Positions 1-8,521 of a stretch of 64,000 nucleotides of DNA are shown one piece after another. The translations under genes and the position numbers were made by a program. The first letter of the stretch is position 1. Each line of letters starts with the position of its first letter. The stretch is from contig NZ_JADHDW010000006.1 of the NCBI RefSeq assembly GCF_016820555.1, positions 94,324 to 158,323 of the forward strand, in the 5' to 3' direction. The DNA comes from Bacillus sp. REN10 (GTDB lineage: Bacteria > Bacillota > Bacilli > Bacillales > Domibacillaceae). The notes below the pieces were generated by a model. The model saw nothing but the letters and a program-made list of their open reading frames with translations. It was not told the origin of the DNA and ran no database searches.

Positions 1-954
1 TTATCAATGGAGCTTGTCCGTGTAACGGAGGCCGCAGCTTTAGCTTCCGCTCGCTGGATGGGACGAGGAAAGAAAAATGAGGCGGATGACGCGGCAACTT
101 CTGCTATGCGTGACGTGTTCGATACGATCCCGATGAAAGGAACAGTTGTTATCGGTGAAGGTGAGATGGACGAGGCTCCAATGCTGTACATCGGCGAGAA
201 ACTTGGTACTGGCTACGGTCCAAGAGTGGATGTAGCTGTAGATCCCCTGGAAGGTACAAATATTGTGGCATCTGGCGGTTGGAATGCACTAGCTGTACTG
301 GCTGTAGCTGACCATGGCAACCTCCTACATGCCCCAGATATGTATATGGACAAAATCGCAGTTGGTCCAGAAGCGGTTGGTCAAATTGATATTAATGCGT
401 CTGTGCTTGATAATTTAAAAGCTGTCGCAAAAGCAAAAAATAAAGATATTGAGGATGTTGTAGCTACGGTATTAAACCGTCCGCGTCATGCCGAGATCAT
501 TGCGCAATTGCGCGAAGCAGGCGCCCGCATTAAATTAATTAATGACGGTGACGTGGCAGGTGCGATTAACACAGCATTTGATAAAACTGGTGTAGACATC
601 CTATTTGGTTCTGGCGGAGCTCCAGAAGGTGTTATTGCGGCTGTAGCTTTGAAATGTCTTGGAGGAGAAATTCAAGGACGTTTACTTCCGCAAGATGAAG
701 CTGAAATTAGACGCTGCGAAGGAATGGGACTTGATGTGAACAAAGTGCTTCGCATGGAAGATCTTGTTCGCGGTGACGATGCCATCTTTGCTGCGACAGG
801 AGTAACGGATGGTGAGCTAATGCGCGGCGTTCAATTCAAAGGCTCTTATGGAGAAACACATTCGATCGTTATGAGAGCAAAATCTGGTACGGTTCGTTTT
901 ATCGATGGTCGCCATAGCTTAAGCAAGAAGCCAAATTTAGTCATTAAACCTTAA
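1..954 (+). CDS. glpX: Class II fructose-1,6-bisphosphatase GlpX (5' end outside window)
   Basis: Hydrolyses fructose 1,6-bisphosphate to fructose 6-phosphate in gluconeogenesis, in the cytoplasm. The metal/phosphate signatures [12 protein letters not shown] and DPLEGTN are visible, as is the GSGGAPEGV loop near residue 200. The reading frame is open to the first base (codons for Leu-Ser precede the first ATG). B. subtilis GlpX has a short extension ending in LSM before the same [10 protein letters not shown] start, so the true start lies a few codons upstream of the window. A terminator follows, and rho comes next as in B. subtilis. Family assignment is secure. Confidence 0.95.
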   Translation, partial: LSMELVRVTEAAALASARWMGRGKKNEADDAATSAMRDVFDTIPMKGTVVIGEGEMDEAPMLYIGEKLGTGYGPRVDVAVDPLEGTNIVASGGWNALAVLAVADHGNLLHAPDMYMDKIAVGPEAVGQIDINASVLDNLKAVAKAKNKDIEDVVATVLNRPRHAEIIAQLREAGARIKLINDGDVAGAINTAFDKTGVDILFGSGGAPEGVIAAVALKCLGGEIQGRLLPQDEAEIRRCEGMGLDVNKVLRMEDLVRGDDAIFAATGVTDGELMRGVQFKGSYGETHSIVMRAKSGTVRFIDGRHSLSKKPNLVIKP

Positions 955-964
955 TAGCAATCCG

Positions 965-1009
965 ACAGTAGAAGCAGGAGACTCACCTGTTTCTGCTGTT
1001 TCATTTTTT
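965..1009 (+). terminator. Intrinsic terminator of glpX
   Basis: A 14-bp stem with a few G-U pairs (arms at 965-978 and 986-999) and a 7-nt loop is followed by a T-rich tract. Confidence 0.8.
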
Positions 1010-1079
1010 GTAACCCACGATCATTACTGCGAGCAACCGCGTGTGCAACTTTTTCCTTCCTTTACAACCTATTTATTTA

Positions 1080-1108
1080 TTGCTTCAGTCATCCCTAACA
1101 GTTAAAAT
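1080..1108 (+). promoter_or_regulatory. Candidate sigma-A promoter of rho
   Basis: TTGCTT, 17 bp, TAAAAT. It lies 67 bp upstream of the chosen rho start, leaving a leader. Rho is autoregulated in several bacteria, but no attenuator is evident here. Confidence 0.45.
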
Positions 1109-1175
1109 AGGTATGTTTTATAAAGAACGGCTCTCTATTGTATATGGGAGAATTAAACTAAAGTGTGGTGCCAAA

Positions 1176-2459
1176 ATGGAAGAATTAACAATATCCTATT
1201 TAGAAAATTTAAAGCTGAAAGAGCTTTATGAACTCGCGCGTACATATAAAATTTCTTACTATAGTAAATTAACAAAAAAAGAATTGATTTTCGCTATTTT
1301 AAAAGCGCGCGCGGAAGAACAAGGCTTTTTCTTCATGGAAGGCGTTTTAGAGATCATTCAATCAGAAGGCTTCGGTTTCTTGAGGCCGATCAATTACTCA
1401 CCTAGCTCCGAAGATATCTATATCTCTGCTTCTCAAATTCGCCGCTTTGATTTAAGAAATGGCGATAAAGTATCTGGAAAGGTACGACCTCCTAAAGAAA
1501 ATGAGCGCTATTATGGTCTTCTGCATGTAGAAGCGGTTAATGGCGATGATCCGGAAACAGCGAAAGAGCGTGTTCATTTCCCTGCACTGACTCCTTTATA
1601 CCCGGACCGTCAAATCTTACTCGAAACGAACCCTAAAAATCTTTCTACTCGAATTATGGATTTAATTTCGCCTGTTGGCTTCGGTCAGCGCGGATTAATC
1701 GTTGCTCCGCCAAAAGCTGGGAAAACGATGCTGTTAAAAGAAATTGCCAACTCCATTACGACCAACCATCCGGAAGCTGAGCTGATTGTCTTATTAATTG
1801 ATGAGCGCCCGGAAGAGGTAACGGACATTGAGCGTTCTGTTCAAGCAGAAGTAGTGAGCTCCACATTTGATGAAGTGCCGGAAAATCATATTAAAGTGGC
1901 CGAGCTTGTATTAGAACGTGCGATGCGCTTAGTGGAGCATAAGCGTGATGTCATCATATTGATGGATAGTATTACAAGATTGGCTCGCGCCTATAACTTG
2001 GTCATTCCTCCAAGTGGACGAACATTATCTGGAGGGATCGATCCAGCTGCTTTCCACCGTCCGAAACGCTTTTTCGGTGCGGCCCGTAATATTGAAGAAG
2101 GCGGAAGCTTAACGATTTTAGCCACAGCCCTTGTTGATACAGGTTCCCGTATGGACGATGTTATTTATGAAGAATTTAAAGGGACGGGAAATATGGAGCT
2201 TCATCTCGATCGTTCTCTTGCTGAACGCCGTATCTTCCCAGCTATTGATATTAAACGTTCCGGTACGCGTAAAGAAGAATTGCTGATCCAAAAAGAACAG
2301 CTGGAAATGATTTGGTCGATTCGCAAAACGATGTCGGATTCACCGGATCTTGCGGAAAAATTCCTTCGCCGATTGCGCCAAACGAGATCGAATGCTGATT
2401 TCATCGAGCAGCTGGTTGCGGAAATTAAAACCAATGGACCATCGAAACGAATTTTATAA
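1176..2459 (+). CDS. rho: Transcription termination factor Rho
   Basis: Hexameric RNA-dependent ATPase/helicase that terminates transcription. The N-terminal Rho domain (about 1-45) is followed by an OB/cold-shock RNA-binding domain (about 50-125, with GFGFLR) and a RecA-type ATPase with Walker A APPKAGKT at 177-184, the DERPEE segment, and the Q/R loops. The start is the ATG after the GTGGTG box; it gives 427 aa, the B. subtilis length, and begins with the family-typical [15 protein letters not shown] longer in-frame extension upstream looks like leader sequence and was rejected. It sits between glpX and rpmE as in B. subtilis. Confidence 0.97.
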   Translation: MEELTISYLENLKLKELYELARTYKISYYSKLTKKELIFAILKARAEEQGFFFMEGVLEIIQSEGFGFLRPINYSPSSEDIYISASQIRRFDLRNGDKVSGKVRPPKENERYYGLLHVEAVNGDDPETAKERVHFPALTPLYPDRQILLETNPKNLSTRIMDLISPVGFGQRGLIVAPPKAGKTMLLKEIANSITTNHPEAELIVLLIDERPEEVTDIERSVQAEVVSSTFDEVPENHIKVAELVLERAMRLVEHKRDVIILMDSITRLARAYNLVIPPSGRTLSGGIDPAAFHRPKRFFGAARNIEEGGSLTILATALVDTGSRMDDVIYEEFKGTGNMELHLDRSLAERRIFPAIDIKRSGTRKEELLIQKEQLEMIWSIRKTMSDSPDLAEKFLRRLRQTRSNADFIEQLVAEIKTNGPSKRIL

Positions 2460-2466
2460 TTCCTAA

Positions 2467-2495
2467 TTGATTTTTATTTATAGGCTTGTTATAAT
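2467..2495 (+). promoter_or_regulatory. Candidate sigma-A promoter of rpmE
   Basis: TTGATT, 17 bp, TATAAT. It is followed by a leader of about 100 nt before rpmE. Confidence 0.6.
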
Positions 2496-2597
2496 GTTGA
2501 GGTGTGTTTAGTAATTAAGTTCGGTGTTTTTCTTTGCCGGACTTCGTATATACTTACTCTGTTTCGAAATGATTCAGGGCGGAAGGAGATGACAAGA

Positions 2598-2801
2598 ATG
2601 AAAGCAGGAATTCATCCAAATTACAAAAAAGTAATGGTAAAATGCGCATGCGGAAACGAGTTTGAAACTGGTTCTGTAAACGAGGAAATCAAAGTTGAGG
2701 TTTGCTCTGAGTGCCATCCATTCTATACTGGTCGCCAAAAATTCGCTGATGCTGGCGGACGTGTTGACCGTTTCAACAAAAAATACGGCATCAAGAACTA
2801 A
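2598..2801 (+). CDS. rpmE: 50S ribosomal protein L31 (zinc-binding form)
   Basis: Large-subunit ribosomal protein of 67 aa. Cys16, Cys18, Cys36 and Cys39 form the C+ zinc site, so this is the RpmE type and not the Zn-independent YtiA type. The start is fixed by the AAGGAG box 9 nt upstream and by the MKAGIHP start shared with B. subtilis. An upstream in-frame extension has no SD and was dropped. In B. subtilis the C+ form is used under zinc sufficiency and acts as a zinc store. Confidence 0.96.
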   Translation: MKAGIHPNYKKVMVKCACGNEFETGSVNEEIKVEVCSECHPFYTGRQKFADAGGRVDRFNKKYGIKN

Positions 2802-2817
2802 TGAAGTCAAAAAGACA

Positions 2818-2854
2818 GGCAAGGAGTTAACAATTAACTGCTTGCCTTTTTTTT
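2818..2854 (+). terminator. Intrinsic terminator of rpmE
   Basis: GGCAAG/CTTGCC and AGTTAA/TTAACT stems are followed by eight T. Confidence 0.9.
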
Positions 2855-2888
2855 GTACGTTGAACGATGAAAGTGGGGTTTTTCTTTC

Positions 2889-3488
2889 ATGTATGTAATG
2901 AAACAAACTGGGTGGTTAGAAGTCATTTGTGGAAGTATGTTCTCCGGAAAGTCGGAGGAGCTGATTCGTCGTGTCCGTCGTGCTCAATTTGCTAAACAAA
3001 AGATTATGGTATTTAAACCGGCCATTGATAACCGTTATAGCGAGGAATCGGTGGTGTCTCACAATGGTTCATCTGTGATGGCCAAACCGATTCAAAACAG
3101 TGCAGCCATTTTAGCCGAAGTGACGTCTGATATAGATATAGTAGCAATAGATGAAGCGCAGTTTTTTGATGATGAAATTACGAAGGTAGCCCAAACGTTA
3201 GCGAATCAAGGACATCGAGTAGTCTTAGCAGGTTTGGATCAAGATTTTCGCGGGGAGCCATTTGGTCCTATGCCTGCTTTAATGGCAGCAGCGGAGCTAG
3301 TTACGAAATTGCAAGCGGTTTGTGCTGTTTGCGGGTCACCAGCTAGCCGCACGCAGCGCTTAATTAATGGACAACCTGCTAAATATGACGATCCAGTCAT
3401 TTTAGTCGGTGCATCGGAGAGTTATGAACCGCGCTGCCGCCATCATCATGAAGTGCCTAAAGCTGTTCATCACCTAGAGAAAAAATAA
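2889..3488 (+). CDS. tdk: Thymidine kinase (type II)
   Basis: Phosphorylates thymidine with ATP in pyrimidine salvage. The 199-aa protein has the P-loop GSMFSGKS (15-22), the catalytic Glu in DEAQFF (Glu89), the lasso segment with YDDPV, and the structural zinc ligands Cys145, Cys148, Cys183 and His186. The length and the MYxMKQxGWLE start match B. subtilis Tdk. The SD is only a moderate GTGGGG. The position after rpmE is the conserved one. Confidence 0.96.
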   Translation: MYVMKQTGWLEVICGSMFSGKSEELIRRVRRAQFAKQKIMVFKPAIDNRYSEESVVSHNGSSVMAKPIQNSAAILAEVTSDIDIVAIDEAQFFDDEITKVAQTLANQGHRVVLAGLDQDFRGEPFGPMPALMAAAELVTKLQAVCAVCGSPASRTQRLINGQPAKYDDPVILVGASESYEPRCRHHHEVPKAVHHLEKK

Positions 3489-3501
3489 TTCGAAGTCGGA
3501 T

Positions 3502-3547
3502 AAACCTCCTTTAAACAGGTCAACCTAAGCGTAAAGGAGGTTTTTTT
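3502..3547 (+). terminator. Terminator of tdk whose 3' arm is the next gene's ribosome binding site
   Basis: The arms AAACCTCCTTTA (from 3503) and TAAAGGAGGTTT pair perfectly and run into a T tract. The AAAGGAGG in the 3' arm is placed 7-8 nt before the ATG at 3548. Confidence 0.85.
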
Positions 3548-3970
3548 ATGCGCTTTTTTCTGATGGCTATATTGTTAGCATTTGCTTTAGGTGCGTGTGG
3601 AGATAAACAAGCTTCACAAGAAAGCTGGAATGAAAACAAGAATGGAAAAGAGTTTGCCCCTGACAAATTGACGAAAACGCGAGCAGATGAAGCGAAGCAA
3701 GATGATCCAGTCAACACGAATCAAAATCCGAACTTTTTAGATTTATCACCAAACCAGCCAACTCGAGGCACAGACATTGACCACGCTCGCGATGTCATTA
3801 AGCGCTTTACCCCATACGAACCAGGATCAGTATGGATTAACGGCAATAAGATGAGAGTCACTGTGCATCAAAAACAAGGTCGCCGCTACACAGATGACGA
3901 AGCAAAAGAAGCCTACAAAAGCCTAGTGGCTGCCCTGCCAAGATACAAAATCGACATGGTGATCAAATAA
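3548..3970 (+). CDS. Putative lipoprotein of unknown function
   Basis: 140 aa with a short lipoprotein signal: hydrophobic residues 4-14 and lipobox LGAC with Cys17 as the acylation site. A hydrophilic Asn/Lys/Glu-rich linker (about 20-75) precedes a small C-terminal domain (about 78-140, with DHARDVIKRF and VWINGNKMRVTVHQK). I do not recognise the family with confidence; sporulation lipoproteins of the YhcN/YlaJ type are a possibility by layout only. The SD lies inside the preceding terminator stem, so transcripts reading through from tdk would have an occluded SD. Confidence 0.75.
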   Translation: MRFFLMAILLAFALGACGDKQASQESWNENKNGKEFAPDKLTKTRADEAKQDDPVNTNQNPNFLDLSPNQPTRGTDIDHARDVIKRFTPYEPGSVWINGNKMRVTVHQKQGRRYTDDEAKEAYKSLVAALPRYKIDMVIK

Positions 3971-3977
3971 ATCCCCG

Positions 3978-4008
3978 CCTTTTTCAGCTCGGCTGAAAAA
4001 GGTTTTTT
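3978..4008 (+). terminator. Intrinsic terminator after the lipoprotein gene
   Basis: CCTTTTTCAGC pairs with GCTGAAAAAGG around a short loop, followed by six T. Confidence 0.9.
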
Positions 4009-4018
4009 CGATGTTCGA

Positions 4019-4314
4019 GCGCCTTCCGCATTTCGTGTTGTCTAGCTCCGCCTCCTAGACACTCGAGTCAAATAACCTGTCGCTTGCAAGACTGTCGTCT
4101 TTCCAGCGCCAGAACATTTGCTTGTCGTGTCTGAACAGTCGGCTCCGCATTTCGTGTTGTCCAGCTGCAGGCGCCAGCGACTAGTGTACTTCCGCCATCC
4201 TCCTTACGATAAGTCAACATCGATTCACTGTCGTTCATCGTGCTTCCTTTATCTCATACGGCTGGCTGCAGTCCATACGTCGCTAAACGGCGCCTTCCGC
4301 ATTTCGTGTTGTCC
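4019..4314 (+). repeat. Intergenic repeat region with three copies of a 17-25 nt motif
   Basis: The motif CCGCATTTCGTGTTGTC occurs at 4026-4042, 4145-4161 and 4297-4313. Copies 1 and 3 extend to GCGCCTTCCGCATTTCGTG at their 5' side. Between copies lie further GC-rich fragments (CTAGCTCCGCC, CCAGCTGCAGGCGCC) of a type I recall as dispersed intergenic elements in Bacillaceae, although I cannot verify that here. No plausible gene is present; the short open frame across it is not credible. Confidence 0.7.
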
Positions 4315-4337
4315 TGTTTTTTTTGATATTATATAAT
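4309..4337 (+). promoter_or_regulatory. Candidate sigma-A promoter of prfA, -35 supplied by the repeat
   Basis: TTGTCC (the end of the third repeat copy), 17 bp, TATAAT. The -10 box lies 34 bp before the prfA ATG. Confidence 0.55.
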
Positions 4338-4371
4338 AGTAACATTATGGACGAATAGTTGAGGTGACGTT

Positions 4372-5442
4372 ATGTTTGATCGGTTGCAGGCGGTTGAGGA
4401 CCGTTATGATAAGTTAAATGAGCTTTTGAGTGATCCGGAGATTGTGAATGATCCGAAGAAGCTTAGAGATTATTCGAAGGAACAATCAGATATCCAAGAA
4501 ACGGTTGAAGTGTATCGTGAGTATAAGGAAGCGAAGTCGCAATATCAAGATGCGAAGGCGATGCTCGAAGAGAAATTGGATGCGGACATGCGCGAAATGG
4601 TCAAAGAAGAGATGCATGAGTTAGAGGCTCGTTTAGAAGTATATGAAGAGCAATTGAAAATTTTGTTGATCCCGAAAGACCCGAATGATGACAAAAACGT
4701 TATTATGGAGATTCGCGGAGCCGCAGGTGGAGATGAAGCGGCTTTATTTGCTGGCGACCTTTATCGGATGTATAGCCGTTATGCAGAGGCGCAAGGTTGG
4801 AAAACGGAAGTCATTGAAGCGAGCCCGACTGGATTAGGCGGCTATAAAGAGATTATTTTTATGATTAACGGAAAAGGCGCTTTTTCAAAAATGAAGTTTG
4901 AAAATGGAGCGCATCGTGTGCAACGCGTACCAGAAACAGAATCTGGCGGGCGTATTCATACATCAACAGCAACGGTTGCTTGTTTGCCGGAAGCAGAAGA
5001 TGTGGAAGTAGAGATTCATGAAAAAGATATTCGAGTAGATACGTTTGCATCGAGCGGACCAGGAGGGCAAAGTGTTAATACAACAATGTCTGCTGTTCGC
5101 TTAACCCATATTCCAACAGGTACGGTTGTTTCATGTCAGGATGAGAAATCACAAATCAAAAATAAAGAGAAGGCGATGAAAGTCCTTCGTGCCCGCGTAT
5201 ATGATAAGTTTCAACAGGAAGCTCAAGCCGAGTATGACGCGCAACGTAAATCGGCTGTCGGTTCCGGTGATCGCTCTGAACGTATTCGCACGTATAATTT
5301 CCCGCAAAACCGTGTGACAGATCACCGAATCGGCTTAACGATTCAAAAGCTGGATCAAATTTTAGAAGGCAAGCTAGACGAAGTGCTTAATGCATTAATT
5401 ATGGAAGAGCAATCGTCCAAGCTTGAAAACTTAGAGGATTAA
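4372..5442 (+). CDS. prfA: Peptide chain release factor 1
   Basis: Recognises UAA and UAG and triggers peptidyl-tRNA hydrolysis on the ribosome. It is 356 aa, the B. subtilis length. The GGQ catalytic motif is at 231-233, and the stop-codon reading segment around 187-195 reads PETESGGR, the Bacillus version of the RF1 PxT motif. A GAGGTGA SD precedes the ATG. It is translationally linked to prmC, which methylates the GGQ glutamine (Gln233). Confidence 0.97.
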   Translation: MFDRLQAVEDRYDKLNELLSDPEIVNDPKKLRDYSKEQSDIQETVEVYREYKEAKSQYQDAKAMLEEKLDADMREMVKEEMHELEARLEVYEEQLKILLIPKDPNDDKNVIMEIRGAAGGDEAALFAGDLYRMYSRYAEAQGWKTEVIEASPTGLGGYKEIIFMINGKGAFSKMKFENGAHRVQRVPETESGGRIHTSTATVACLPEAEDVEVEIHEKDIRVDTFASSGPGGQSVNTTMSAVRLTHIPTGTVVSCQDEKSQIKNKEKAMKVLRARVYDKFQQEAQAEYDAQRKSAVGSGDRSERIRTYNFPQNRVTDHRIGLTIQKLDQILEGKLDEVLNALIMEEQSSKLENLED

Positions 5443-5445
5443 GCC

Positions 5446-6303
5446 TTGACAAAAAAAGTATATGAAGCCCTCAATTGGGCTTCTTCTTTTTTAACGGAGC
5501 ATAAGCGGGATGCAAACGCGGGTGAGATTCTGTTGCAGCATGTGTTAAAGATGAGCCGTTCAGAGCTTTTGGCGAACTTGCATGCTCACTTAACAGCACA
5601 GCAAGAGGAGCAATGGATTGAAAAAGTGAAAAAGCATGCGCAAGGAGTGCCGATTCAGCATATGATCGGAACGGAGGAGTTTTACGGTAGAGTCTTTCAA
5701 GTGAACCCTCATGTGCTGATCCCTCGCCCAGAAACGGAAGAGCTGATCTGGTATGCATTGAAAAGAATCAAACAATATTTTCCGGAGAACGAACCGTTAA
5801 CGATGGCGGATATCGGGACAGGCAGCGGGATTATTGCGATTACGATGAAATTAGAACAGCCGGATTTGACGGTGTATGCGGTAGATGTATCAGAAACAGC
5901 GCTTGAAACAGCGAAAACCAACGGAAAAATGTTACAAGCAGATGTAAATTGGCTGCATGGAGATTTATTAAATCCGCTTATAGAAGCCGGCATTCAATTA
6001 GACCTGTTGTTGTCTAACCCGCCATATATTCCTCTGTCGGATAAAACGGAGTTATCCACAGTCGTGGTGGATCATGAACCGCATCTTGCTTTGTTTGGTG
6101 GAGAAGATGGGCTTGATTTGTATCGTCGTTTTTGTGAACAGCTTCCGTATGTATTGAAAGAAAAAGCCATCGTTGGCTTTGAAGTAGGAGCTGGACAAGG
6201 AGTCGCGGTGCAACAGCTATTGCAACAAACATTTCCGAAAGCATCTGTTCAAGTCGAAAATGATATTAACGGCAAAGATCGCATGGTATTTTTGCAAATG
6301 TGA
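5446..6303 (+). CDS. prmC: Release factor glutamine methyltransferase PrmC
   Basis: SAM-dependent N5-glutamine methyltransferase acting on the GGQ motif of release factors. An N-terminal helical domain precedes a Rossmann fold with the SAM loop GTGSG (124-128) and the NPPY motif (191-194) that binds the target glutamine. The RPETE segment (94-98) is typical of the family. The start is TTG, 3 nt after the prfA stop, consistent with coupled translation. 285 aa is normal for the family. Confidence 0.95.
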   Translation: MTKKVYEALNWASSFLTEHKRDANAGEILLQHVLKMSRSELLANLHAHLTAQQEEQWIEKVKKHAQGVPIQHMIGTEEFYGRVFQVNPHVLIPRPETEELIWYALKRIKQYFPENEPLTMADIGTGSGIIAITMKLEQPDLTVYAVDVSETALETAKTNGKMLQADVNWLHGDLLNPLIEAGIQLDLLLSNPPYIPLSDKTELSTVVVDHEPHLALFGGEDGLDLYRRFCEQLPYVLKEKAIVGFEVGAGQGVAVQQLLQQTFPKASVQVENDINGKDRMVFLQM

Positions 6304-6313
6304 TAGATACATT

Positions 6314-6342
6314 GTTTAAGTTTTTCCTAACCTGGACAGAAT
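6314..6342 (+). promoter_or_regulatory. Candidate sigma-F promoter of spoIIR
   Basis: GTTTA, 15 bp, GGACAGAAT. The -10 fits the sigma-F pattern GGnnAnAnT at every fixed position, and the -35 matches GYATA at 4 of 5. SpoIIR is a known sigma-F product in B. subtilis. Confidence 0.6.
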
Positions 6343-6363
6343 GGTAGGCAGGAGGGGAAAACG

Positions 6364-7050
6364 ATGAACAAATTAGTAGCTGGACTTTATTTATTCACAT
6401 TATCCATTGCCACGATTATTAGTTTATATATACCAGAGCAAGCCGCTCAAGCCGATGAACCAGTGATTATTCCAAAAGAGGCGATTCGGTTGCGGATTTT
6501 AGCAAACAGCGATCAAGCAAAAGATCAGCAATTAAAACGAAGAATTAGAGATGACGTCAATCAAGAGATTACGAAATGGGTGGCACATATTGATTCATTG
6601 CCGAAAGCCCGTCAATTATTAAAAGAAAAGTTGCCTGAAATACAGGAAATTGCATTAAAAAGAGCAAGAAAAGAAGGGTCAACCGAAGCGATTAAGGTAG
6701 AATTTGGCCAGGCGAAGTTTCCGACGAAATTATACGGCAATTTCTTATACCCAGCTGGTGAATATGAAGCCATCATTATTACGATTGGGGAAGGGCAGGG
6801 AGCCAATTGGTGGTGCGTCCTTTATCCGCCGCTTTGCTTTGTCGACTTTTCTAATGGAATGGCTGTTAGTCCTGGTGTAGAGGAACCAATCGAAGCGGAA
6901 AAAGAGAAGAAGCCTTCTGTAAAGAAAGAGGCGGAAGAGGAACCCGAAATGAAACAAGAAGAAAAAGAAGCTCCCGTATACGCTGAGGGAGAAGAAGAAA
7001 CACCAAAAATAAAATTTATGCTTGTCGAAATGTTTAAAGATAAAAAGTAA
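6364..7050 (+). CDS. spoIIR: Stage II sporulation protein R
   Basis: Secreted forespore signal that activates the mother-cell protease SpoIIGA to process pro-sigma-E. The N-terminal signal/anchor (about 4-30) precedes the conserved domain with the IRLRILANSD and NWWCVLYPPLCFVDF signatures. The 228-aa protein carries a Glu/Lys-rich low-complexity stretch (about 178-212) before a short C-terminal end KFMLVEMF. A strong GGAGGGG SD and a sigma-F-like promoter lie upstream. Gene order prmC-spoIIR-ywlC is as in B. subtilis. Confidence 0.93.
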   Translation: MNKLVAGLYLFTLSIATIISLYIPEQAAQADEPVIIPKEAIRLRILANSDQAKDQQLKRRIRDDVNQEITKWVAHIDSLPKARQLLKEKLPEIQEIALKRARKEGSTEAIKVEFGQAKFPTKLYGNFLYPAGEYEAIIITIGEGQGANWWCVLYPPLCFVDFSNGMAVSPGVEEPIEAEKEKKPSVKKEAEEEPEMKQEEKEAPVYAEGEEETPKIKFMLVEMFKDKK

Positions 7051-7082
7051 CGGGAAAAAAATCGACGAATTTCCCCAAAAAG

Positions 7083-7325
7083 TTATTCACATGTTGATAG
7101 AAAGAAGAGTAATTTTATCATTTTTCAGAAAACTATCCACATTTGTCCACAGAGTTATGCACATTATCTAAAAAACTATCCACAGTTTGTGTATAACTCT
7201 GGTGGGTTTGTGAATAGAGTGTGAGAAATATAGCGGAAAATGCAGAAATGAAAAAGGTGAGCAAAAATGAAAACAGTTTATTGGGATGTGGATAAAAATG
7301 TGGATGACGATCATATTTATCCACA
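7083..7325. promoter_or_regulatory. DnaA-box cluster (about ten boxes) between spoIIR and ywlC
   Basis: Matches to TTATNCACA: perfect at 7083 and 7155 (+), 7188 (-), 7287 (-) and 7317 (+). One-mismatch sites start at 7133, 7143 and 7176 (+) and at 7209 and 7299 (-). Three lie inside the ywlC reading frame. From memory, a DnaA-box cluster near ywlC in B. subtilis is among those shown to titrate DnaA away from oriC, so this is probably the orthologous site. Confidence 0.85.
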
Positions 7326-8319
7326 AGTAAAAGAAGCGGCTGAGTTATTAATAAATAATGAAGTTGTAGCTTTTCCGACAGAAACGGTCTATGGTTTAGG
7401 AGCGAATGCTTGCTCAAATGAAGCCACAGCTAAAATTTTTGCAGCAAAGGGCCGGCCAAGTGACAATCCGCTTATTGTTCACATCGCTGATCAGCAGCAA
7501 TTGCAACAGCTGGTGGAACAAATACCAAGCCAAGCTGACAAGTTAATGACGGCGTTTTGGCCTGGGCCATTGACGCTTATTTTTAAGAAAAAACAAGGAG
7601 TGCTTGCGGACAATGTTACGGCTGGATTAGAAACAGTGGCCATTCGCATGCCGGATCATCCGCTTGCTCTGCAGCTGATTCGCGCGTCACAGTTGCCATT
7701 AGCGGCTCCGAGTGCCAATCGTTCGGGCAAACCAAGTCCGACTTCAGCGAAGCATGTATTAGATGATTTGGATGGCCAAGTAGCGGGAATTCTTGACGGC
7801 GGTGAAACGGGTGTGGGGGTTGAGTCCACAGTGGTAGATTGCACGACAGAAATTCCTGTGATTTTGCGACCGGGCGGCATTACGAAGGAGGAGCTTGAAG
7901 CTGTTGTTGGCGAAGTCCTTCTTGATCCCGCATTAAAAAATGTGAACGAACGCCCGAAATCTCCGGGAATGAAATATAAGCACTATGCGCCGAATGCACC
8001 GATGATTTTACTAGATGGCAGCCGTGAATGGATTCAGCAGCAAATCAATGACGAGCGGGCCCAAGGCAAAAAAGTCGGTTTGTTAACAACGGAAGAAGAC
8101 GCATCGTTCTACGAGGCAGATACGATTTTGCCATGCGGCAGCCGCCTCGATTTAACGACAGTCGCCCACTCGCTGTATGATGTTCTTCGTGCTTTTAATG
8201 ACATGAAGGTAGAGGTGATTTTTTCCGAAGTCTTTCCGTATGAAGGCGTGGGGCTTGCGGTGATGAATCGATTAGAAAAAGCCGCTTCCCACCAGTGGCG
8301 CAAACAGAAAGAAAGCTAA
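7267..8319 (+). CDS. ywlC: L-threonylcarbamoyladenylate synthase (Sua5/YwlC type)
   Basis: Makes threonylcarbamoyl-AMP from threonine, bicarbonate and ATP, the first step of t6A37 tRNA modification. The 350-aa two-domain form has an N-terminal YrdC domain (about 20-205, with FPTETVYGLGANA, the KGRPSDNPLI loop and SAPSANxSGxPSPT-like segment) and a C-terminal Sua5 domain beginning near the KSPGMKYKHYAP linker. An AAGGTG SD precedes the ATG. The first 20 codons also encode three DnaA boxes, which constrains the N-terminal sequence (WDVDKNVDDD). Confidence 0.95.
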   Translation: MKTVYWDVDKNVDDDHIYPQVKEAAELLINNEVVAFPTETVYGLGANACSNEATAKIFAAKGRPSDNPLIVHIADQQQLQQLVEQIPSQADKLMTAFWPGPLTLIFKKKQGVLADNVTAGLETVAIRMPDHPLALQLIRASQLPLAAPSANRSGKPSPTSAKHVLDDLDGQVAGILDGGETGVGVESTVVDCTTEIPVILRPGGITKEELEAVVGEVLLDPALKNVNERPKSPGMKYKHYAPNAPMILLDGSREWIQQQINDERAQGKKVGLLTTEEDASFYEADTILPCGSRLDLTTVAHSLYDVLRAFNDMKVEVIFSEVFPYEGVGLAVMNRLEKAASHQWRKQKES

Positions 8320-8330
8320 CTCTGATACGA

Positions 8331-8402
8331 AGGGGTCTGGCATCTGAACCTATATTTCTGCAAGTGAGTGAACTATAGCTGTTCAGTGTCAGGCCTCTTT
8401 TT
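8331..8402 (+). terminator. Intrinsic terminator of ywlC
   Basis: A long imperfect stem (arms GGGGTCTGGCATCTGAAC and GTTCAGTGTCAGGCCTC, with G-U pairs and a bulge) is followed by five T. Confidence 0.7.
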
Positions 8403-8521
8403 GCTCGATAAAAATACTTCAACATAGTTAGTTGAAAAAGCAGCAAATAGCATAGTTCTCTTTCTCTTTTGCATATGTTTGAGAAAAGGCACGTCCAAAA
8501 GAGAAGGAAGTGAATGAGAGA

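Noticed and set aside
1041..1175. N-terminal extension of Rho by 45 residues
   Set aside because: No SD upstream, hydrophobic unlike any Rho, and it overlaps the likely promoter. The internal ATG restores the B. subtilis length.
4118..4336. 72-codon open frame in the repeat region before prfA
   Set aside because: It lies in repeat sequence, has no SD, and its product has no protein-like pattern.
8403..8521. Manganese riboswitch (yybP-ykoY) before mntP
   Set aside because: The leader is short and AT-rich and I cannot find the conserved pairing or loops of that class.
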